NCBI GenBank assembly: GCA_034411995.1
Contig: DAOUME010000018.1
Coordinates: 1-64,000, forward strand
DNA length: 64,000 bases
From: JAUVXJ01 sp034411995
Lineage (GTDB): Bacteria > Chloroflexota > Anaerolineae > UBA7937 > B3-Chlor
Direction of reading: 5' to 3'
Shown here: in pieces, positions 59,324 to 64,000 of the stretch
Layout of the letters: the number at the start of each line of letters is the position of its first letter
Numbering within the stretch: the stretch's first letter is position 1
Notes under the pieces: model-generated
Seen by the model: only the letters and a program-made list of their open reading frames with translations
Told to the model about the DNA's origin: nothing
The model's database searches: none
Made by a program: the position numbers and the translations under genes

Positions 59324-62300
59324 ATCCGCAGCTCGCTCGGAAAACCAGGCTCCAAGCGCAGACGCGAGTCCCTCTCCATACCATCGTCCTTGCCGAACTC
59401 ATGCCGCTTGCCGGCCTGGTCGATGACCTCGACAGCAAGCCCCAGGCTCTGGAATTCCTTCACCAGTACCCGGAAGGACTCAGGCACGCCAGGAGGACCA
59501 TGTTTCTGACCCTTGACTATGGCCTGGTAAGTCTGCACCCTGCCCGTCACGTCGTCTGATTTGACGGTCAGCATTTCCTGCAACGTGTGGGCGGCACCGT
59601 ACGCTTCCAGCGCCCAGACTTCCATCTCTCCGAAACGCTGCCCGCCGAACTGTGCCTTTCCCCCCAGTGGCTGCTGGGTGACGAGAGAGTACGGCCCGGT
59701 GGATCGGGCGTGGACTTTGTCCTCCACCAGGTGGGCAAGCTTCATCATGCTGATGATACCCACCGTCACCGGATGATCGAAAGGCTCCCCCGTCTTCCCG
59801 TCGCAGAGGACCATCTTCCCCCAGGTCGGAATGGGCAGCCCCACCTCCAGACTGACCCTTGCCGCTCGTTCCTCCAGTTCGCTAGCCTCGAGCCCGTCCA
59901 CGGGGTAGCCGAGTTCCTGCATCCACAGTCGCAGGCACACGTCGCGGGAGAGCTCGTCTGCCTTCTGCCTGTCAGCGACCGTACGCTCGTCGTTCTCGAA
60001 GACGAGGATCTGCCGGGGATCGTAACCCAGCTCTTTCAGTGTCTGCTCGAGGACGCTACGGCGGGCATACCTCTCGTCCGACAACAGCCGGTCGAGATCG
60101 TATCCGTTGTCTCCGAGCCAGTGGGTGAGATAGAGAGAGCAAGCTTCCCGATCATCGGTCAATAGTTCGAACTCATAAGCTTCGTCTTTCAGCCATTGCC
60201 AGGCCTTCTGCGAGGTCCTGTTCCAGGCCCAGTCGATCAGCCAGGCCCGGGCCAGCTCAGCGGTGATCTCTTCCTCATCGGCGCCGTCGAAGACCGGCGA
60301 CACGGCCTTGAAGCCCAAGCGGTCGGCCGCCCAGCCCAGGTGTGTCTCCAGGATCTGCCCGATGTTCATACGGCTGGGAACCCCGAGAGGGTTGAGTATG
60401 ATCTCGATAGCGGTGCCGTCGGGCAGGAAGGGCATGTCTTCGATGGGAACCACCTTGGAGATGACACCCTTGTTGCCGTGACGCCCGGCCATCTTGTCGC
60501 CTTCGGTGACCTTGGATAGATGAGCAGTGCTTACTCGCACCAGCTTCTCGACGCCGGCGGGGAGGTCGTGACTTTCTTCCCTGGTGAAAGCACGCACGTC
60601 CACCACCTTGCCACGTTCACCGTGCGGCAGGCGCAGCGAAGAGTCCTTTACCTCCCGGGCCTTTTCGCCAAAGATGGCCCGCAACAGTTTCTCTTCGGGT
60701 GTGAGGTCGGTCTCGCCTTTCGGGGTGATCTTGCCCACCAGCACGTCCCCTGGCCTGACCTCGGCGCCGATACAAACAACCCCTTCCTCATCCAGGTTCT
60801 TGAGGGCCTCGTCACCGACGTTGGGGATGTCGCGGGTGATCTCCTCCGGGCCCAGTTTGGTGCTCCGAGCCTGGATCTCGTGCTTCTCGATGTGCACAGA
60901 AGAGAACTTGTCGTCGCGCACCAGACTCTCGCTGATGACGACGGCGTCTTCGAAGTTGTGTCCCTCCCAGGAAAGGAAGGCCACGAGGACGTTCTGACCC
61001 AGGGCCAGTTCGCCTTGCTCCGTGGAAGAACTGTCGGCAAGGACGTCGCCCTTCCGAACCTCGTCTCCTTTGTTGACTGTAGGTCGCTGATCTATGCACG
61101 TTCCCTGATTGGAGCGGTTGTATCGACGCAGTTGGTACGTCTGATCCCCGTTATCTGCCCTGACTGTGATGGCGCTCGACGTGGCGCTGATGACCTTGCC
61201 CGCCGTCTGTGCCACCACCACCTGGCCCGAGTCCAGGGCTGCCTGGTGTTCTATACCGGTGCCCACCGTGGGAGACTCCGGCATGACCAGCGGGACGGCC
61301 TGGCGCTGCATGTTGGAACCCATCAAGGCCCGGTTCGCATCGTCGTGCTCCAGGAAGGGGATGAGAGCCGCGGACACACTGACGATCTGTTTAGGCGAGA
61401 CATCCATGTAGTCTACTTCGTCTGCCGGCTCTATCAGGTACTCACCGTGGCTGCGCGTAGAGATGCGGTTGTCCAGAAACTGGCCGTTCTGACCCAGCTT
61501 GGCATTCGCCTGAGCGATGACGTGCTTCTCTTCCTCGTCAGCCGGCATGTACACGATCTCTCGCGTGGCGAGCGGCTTGATGGCCACTCCATCCAGAGGG
61601 AGTTCGACGATCAACTCCGCCAGTGCAGGGCTGATCACGGTGCCCGCCAACCCGATCACTTCGCCAGACTCAGGGTCGGTGATGTCCTCGCGCAGAGTCT
61701 TGCCCACGAGAGCGTGAAACTCGTTGGGTACGGTGCTGATGACCTTGCGATACGGCGTCTCGATGAAACCGTATTCGTTGATCTCCGCATAGGTGGCCAG
61801 TGATCCGATGAGCCCAATGTTAGGGCCTTCTGGGGTCTCGATGGGACAGATACGTCCGTAGTGGCTGTCGTGCACGTCACGCACATCGAATCCTGCGCGC
61901 TCTCGGCGCAGCCCTCCAGGTCCCAGCGCCGAGAGACGGCGCTTGTGGGTCAGCTCGGCCAGGGGATTGGTCTGGTCCATGAACTGGGAAAGCTGGCTGC
62001 CACCGAAGAACTCCCTGATAGCGGCAACCACGGGTCTGATATTGATGAGGGTCAAAGGGGTGATCTGCGACGGGTCCTTGGTGCTCATGCGCTCTCTGAC
62101 CACACGTTCCATGCGCAAGAATCCGATTCGCAACTGATTCTGGATCAGCTCGCCGACAGTCTTCACCCTTCTGTTGCCCAGGTCGTCGATATCATCGGGC
62201 CCGTCGACGCCGTTGTTGATCAGGATCATACGCTCCACCACTTTGACCAGGTCCATCTTGGTCAAGGTCAACTGGTCGAGGGGAAAGGACAGTTCCAGTC

Positions 62301-63291
62301 GCTTGTTGAGCTTGTACCGCCCCACCTTGGCGAGATCGTACCGTCGCGCGTTGAACAGGAGTGACTCCAGGTACCTCTTGGCGTTGTCCAGATTCGGAGG
62401 GTCACCGGGCCGCATCCTGCGGAAGAACTCCACCACCGCCTCTTCAGCGTTCTTGGTGGGATCCTTGTCGATGGTGGCCTCCAGGTAGCTTCGCTCGGGC
62501 ATGTTGTCGCAGTGCTCGAACAGCGCATACAGCTCCTCGTCGCTGCCTTCCCGCAGCGTCTGGTCCAGGGGATCATCGTCGCCGGCGGAGACAGCCGCCA
62601 GTGCGCGGATGAGGACGGTGACGGGTATCTTGCGCTTGCGGTCTACCTTCACCGAGAGGACGTTCTTCTTGGTGGTTTCGAACTCCAGCCAGGCTCCTCT
62701 GGACGGGATGAGTTTGGCCATACACAACTGTCTGCCACTCTTGCGGTCCTCTTCCACAGTGAAGAAGATTCCCGAGGAACGTATGAGCTGACTGACGACT
62801 ACCCTCTCGGCTCCGTTGATGATGAACGTGGCGTTCTCGGTCATCAGGGGGAAGTTCCCCATGTACACATCTTGCTCGAGCCGCTCGCCTTGCTCGTTGA
62901 CCAGCGCGGCCCTGATGTGCAAGGGAGCCGAATACGTCATGTCCATGACACGGCATTCCTGCTCGCCGTGCGTGGGCTCCTCGAACCTGTGATCGAGGAG
63001 TTCGAGTCGCATCTTGCCGTTGTAGCTCTTGATGGGAAACGTCTCTTCGAACAGCTCTTGTAGTCCGTCCTCCTTGAACCAGTCGAAGGATCGTATCTGG
63101 ACGTCGACGAGTCTGGGAAGGGGATGAATGTCGGTTATGCGCGCGTAGCTCTTGCGATCCTCGGCGCCTGGCTCGTCGGCGGGCGTGGTAGCTGTCTCGA
63201 GGTCGAACAGAACCCTCTGCGAATGCGGACCCGCTATCTTCGGGTCTCCAGGGTTGTGGCCATCAGATGAAAGCCCCCTATCTTCGGCCAT
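59320..63291 (-). CDS. rpoB: RNA polymerase beta subunit
   Basis: About 1323 residues, long for a beta subunit. The fork and rifampicin region is near residues 430-460 (SQLSQFMDQTNPLAELTHKR, then RLSALGPGG). The equivalents of E. coli Asp516, His526 and Ser531 are present, which predicts rifampicin sensitivity; Asn518 is Thr. KMAGRHGNKGVISKVVPIED lies in the catalytic region. A lineage-specific insert of roughly 150 residues (about 1000-1150) separates FDGADEEEI from LPIPTWGKMVLCDGKTGEPF. The ATG at 63291 is used; ATG 63318 is possible. rpoC does not follow. Confidence 0.95.
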   Translation of the reverse strand: MAEDRGLSSDGHNPGDPKIAGPHSQRVLFDLETATTPADEPGAEDRKSYARITDIHPLPRLVDVQIRSFDWFKEDGLQELFEETFPIKSYNGKMRLELLDHRFEEPTHGEQECRVMDMTYSAPLHIRAALVNEQGERLEQDVYMGNFPLMTENATFIINGAERVVVSQLIRSSGIFFTVEEDRKSGRQLCMAKLIPSRGAWLEFETTKKNVLSVKVDRKRKIPVTVLIRALAAVSAGDDDPLDQTLREGSDEELYALFEHCDNMPERSYLEATIDKDPTKNAEEAVVEFFRRMRPGDPPNLDNAKRYLESLLFNARRYDLAKVGRYKLNKRLELSFPLDQLTLTKMDLVKVVERMILINNGVDGPDDIDDLGNRRVKTVGELIQNQLRIGFLRMERVVRERMSTKDPSQITPLTLINIRPVVAAIREFFGGSQLSQFMDQTNPLAELTHKRRLSALGPGGLRRERAGFDVRDVHDSHYGRICPIETPEGPNIGLIGSLATYAEINEYGFIETPYRKVISTVPNEFHALVGKTLREDITDPESGEVIGLAGTVISPALAELIVELPLDGVAIKPLATREIVYMPADEEEKHVIAQANAKLGQNGQFLDNRISTRSHGEYLIEPADEVDYMDVSPKQIVSVSAALIPFLEHDDANRALMGSNMQRQAVPLVMPESPTVGTGIEHQAALDSGQVVVAQTAGKVISATSSAITVRADNGDQTYQLRRYNRSNQGTCIDQRPTVNKGDEVRKGDVLADSSSTEQGELALGQNVLVAFLSWEGHNFEDAVVISESLVRDDKFSSVHIEKHEIQARSTKLGPEEITRDIPNVGDEALKNLDEEGVVCIGAEVRPGDVLVGKITPKGETDLTPEEKLLRAIFGEKAREVKDSSLRLPHGERGKVVDVRAFTREESHDLPAGVEKLVRVSTAHLSKVTEGDKMAGRHGNKGVISKVVPIEDMPFLPDGTAIEIILNPLGVPSRMNIGQILETHLGWAADRLGFKAVSPVFDGADEEEITAELARAWLIDWAWNRTSQKAWQWLKDEAYEFELLTDDREACSLYLTHWLGDNGYDLDRLLSDERYARRSVLEQTLKELGYDPRQILVFENDERTVADRQKADELSRDVCLRLWMQELGYPVDGLEASELEERAARVSLEVGLPIPTWGKMVLCDGKTGEPFDHPVTVGIISMMKLAHLVEDKVHARSTGPYSLVTQQPLGGKAQFGGQRFGEMEVWALEAYGAAHTLQEMLTVKSDDVTGRVQTYQAIVKGQKHGPPGVPESFRVLVKEFQSLGLAVEVIDQAGKRHEFGKDDGMERDSRLRLEPGFPSELRI

Positions 63292-63348
63292 GGAGCAATA
63301 CACCCCCTCACGTGTCATTTGTGGTGAGTTCGTTGACGCTAAATAACT

Positions 63349-63377
63349 AGTATACCACACAATCTCACTTCTGTCAA
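63349..63377 (-). promoter_or_regulatory. rpoB promoter
   Basis: On the minus strand TTGACA (63372-63377), 17 bases, TATACT (63349-63354), about 50 bases before the chosen rpoB start. It shows rpoB is not simply the tail of an rplJL-rpoB transcript here. Confidence 0.8.
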
Positions 63378-63854
63378 CGTGCAAATCACCGTTTCGTCGG
63401 GCATCATCCTCCTTTTCATAACGCCTCAACGGGCCTAGCGTGACTGGCTCAATAACGTCATGTAGTGTGCTGGTCGTCGTCCGGACCACCACATGTTGTG
63501 GCTGAGGGCAAATGCTCATCGCCGCCGCCGTCGTTCGCCCGCTCTGGACCGGGTGCCCTCCTGGTTTGAGCTGAGAAAGATTTAAGGTTGGCACCCGTTC
63601 GGTGACCCGAAATGGTGAGTGTACTCAAGCCATGTGGGACAGGCGCACTCTGGGGCCGCGCTGCCGTCGAGCAAGCGCAAGGCACATAGACTGGCTGGCC
63701 CGGACCTGGTGTGGCTGCTCGAGGTCACTTGCCTGTCGACCGAAGTCATCGCCTTGAGCGCTGGGTGGTCGTCTAGGTTGGTCGGTTGCACATGGCTCTG
63801 GGGAACGACCGTCCCCGGGTGGCGGAAACGTGTGGTGCGACCCATGCGGGCAGT
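63378..63854. other. Intergenic region upstream of rpoB, no supported gene
   Basis: Open frames on both strands lack ribosome binding sites and do not resemble known proteins. rplJ and rplL, which usually precede rpoB, are absent. I see no tRNA. Confidence 0.5.
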
Positions 63855-63913
63855 TTGACGTCTATGCAGTTCTCTGCTATAATAGTAGTAAGATACTATA
63901 GTATCATAGTATC
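63855..63913 (+). promoter_or_regulatory. Promoter and palindromic operator of the rightmost gene
   Basis: TTGACG (63855-63860), 17 bases, TATAAT (63878-63883). Right after it, GATACTATAGTATC (63892-63905) is a perfect 14-base palindrome, followed by another ATAGTATC half (63906-63913). The array of GATACTAT-type half-sites between transcription start and the ATG is what a self-repressing ribbon-helix-helix protein would bind. Confidence 0.75.
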
Positions 63914-63936
63914 CCGATCCCTGAAGGAGGTAGCCC

Positions 63937-64000
63937 ATGCGAAGTATGAGCATCAAACTGACCGAAGAGCAACATGAACAGCTCCGACTGGCGGCTCTTG
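63937..64000 (+). CDS. Start of a putative ribbon-helix-helix DNA-binding protein (partial)
   Basis: The window cuts the gene after 21 codons. GAAGGAGG stands ahead of the ATG. The N-terminus MRSMSIKLTEEQHEQLRLAA reads like a CopG/Arc-type ribbon (SIKLTEEQ) leading into the first helix. Such proteins are commonly antitoxins, and the palindromic operator upstream agrees. A toxin gene would be expected to the right, outside the window. Confidence 0.6.
   Translation, partial: MRSMSIKLTEEQHEQLRLAAL

Noticed and set aside
1..64000. CRISPR arrays, rRNA genes and insertion sequences
   Set aside because: No regularly spaced repeats, no rRNA-like segments and no transposase frames were recognised in the window.

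Overview
The window is one GC-rich bacterial contig, probably from the phylum Chloroflexota. That placement is inferred from the zinc-type uS14 and uS4, an RpoB with a large insert, many small lipoproteins with Pro/Thr linkers, and lineage-typical TPR and beta-helix surface proteins. No 16S rRNA is present to confirm it. Vegetative promoters are easy to read: at least a dozen fit TTGACA, a 17-base spacer, then TATAAT or close to it.

Positions 1-13300 are a low-density accessory zone. It opens with a frameshifted error-prone polymerase (dnaE2/imuC). Then come a PIN-type toxin-antitoxin pair, an ABM-fold monooxygenase-like gene, a lipoprotein, a secreted beta-helix protein, a membrane GAF protein, a WYL-like small protein, and an AbiJ-type gene next to an AlbA_2 (Schlafen-like) gene split by an amber codon. 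Two decayed copies of the dnaE2 3' end lie on either side of the beta-helix gene.

Positions 13300-27100 are an envelope-stress and export island. A minus-strand operon encodes two FtsX-like permeases, an ABC ATPase and a lipoprotein adaptor. Facing it on the plus strand are a PepSY protein, a lipoprotein / adaptor / MacB operon, a second PepSY protein and a truncated lipoprotein. Each of these four plus-strand units starts from the same promoter: three hexamers related to TCTCAT at exact 11-base spacing, the third ending 10 bases before the -10 box. An OmpR-type regulator and its histidine kinase close the island and are the obvious candidates to bind this motif.

Positions 27400-37300 hold a polytopic membrane protein, a Pro-rich anchored protein, a TPR protein, an orphan three-gene proton-translocating module related to HyfB/HyfE/HyfF, a GNAT acetyltransferase, tlyA, and two tandem UbiA-family DPPR-synthase-like genes.

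Positions 37400-63300 (minus strand) form one long core block, read from high to low coordinate: rpoB, rpsL, rpsG, fusA, tuf, the S10-spc-alpha ribosomal protein cluster with secY, adk, map, rpsD and rpoA, then rplQ, truA, rplM and rpsI, ending at a strong hairpin terminator. rpoC is missing from its usual place after rpoB, and infA is missing between map and rpmJ. The right edge holds the start of a ribbon-helix-helix-like gene with a palindromic operator.
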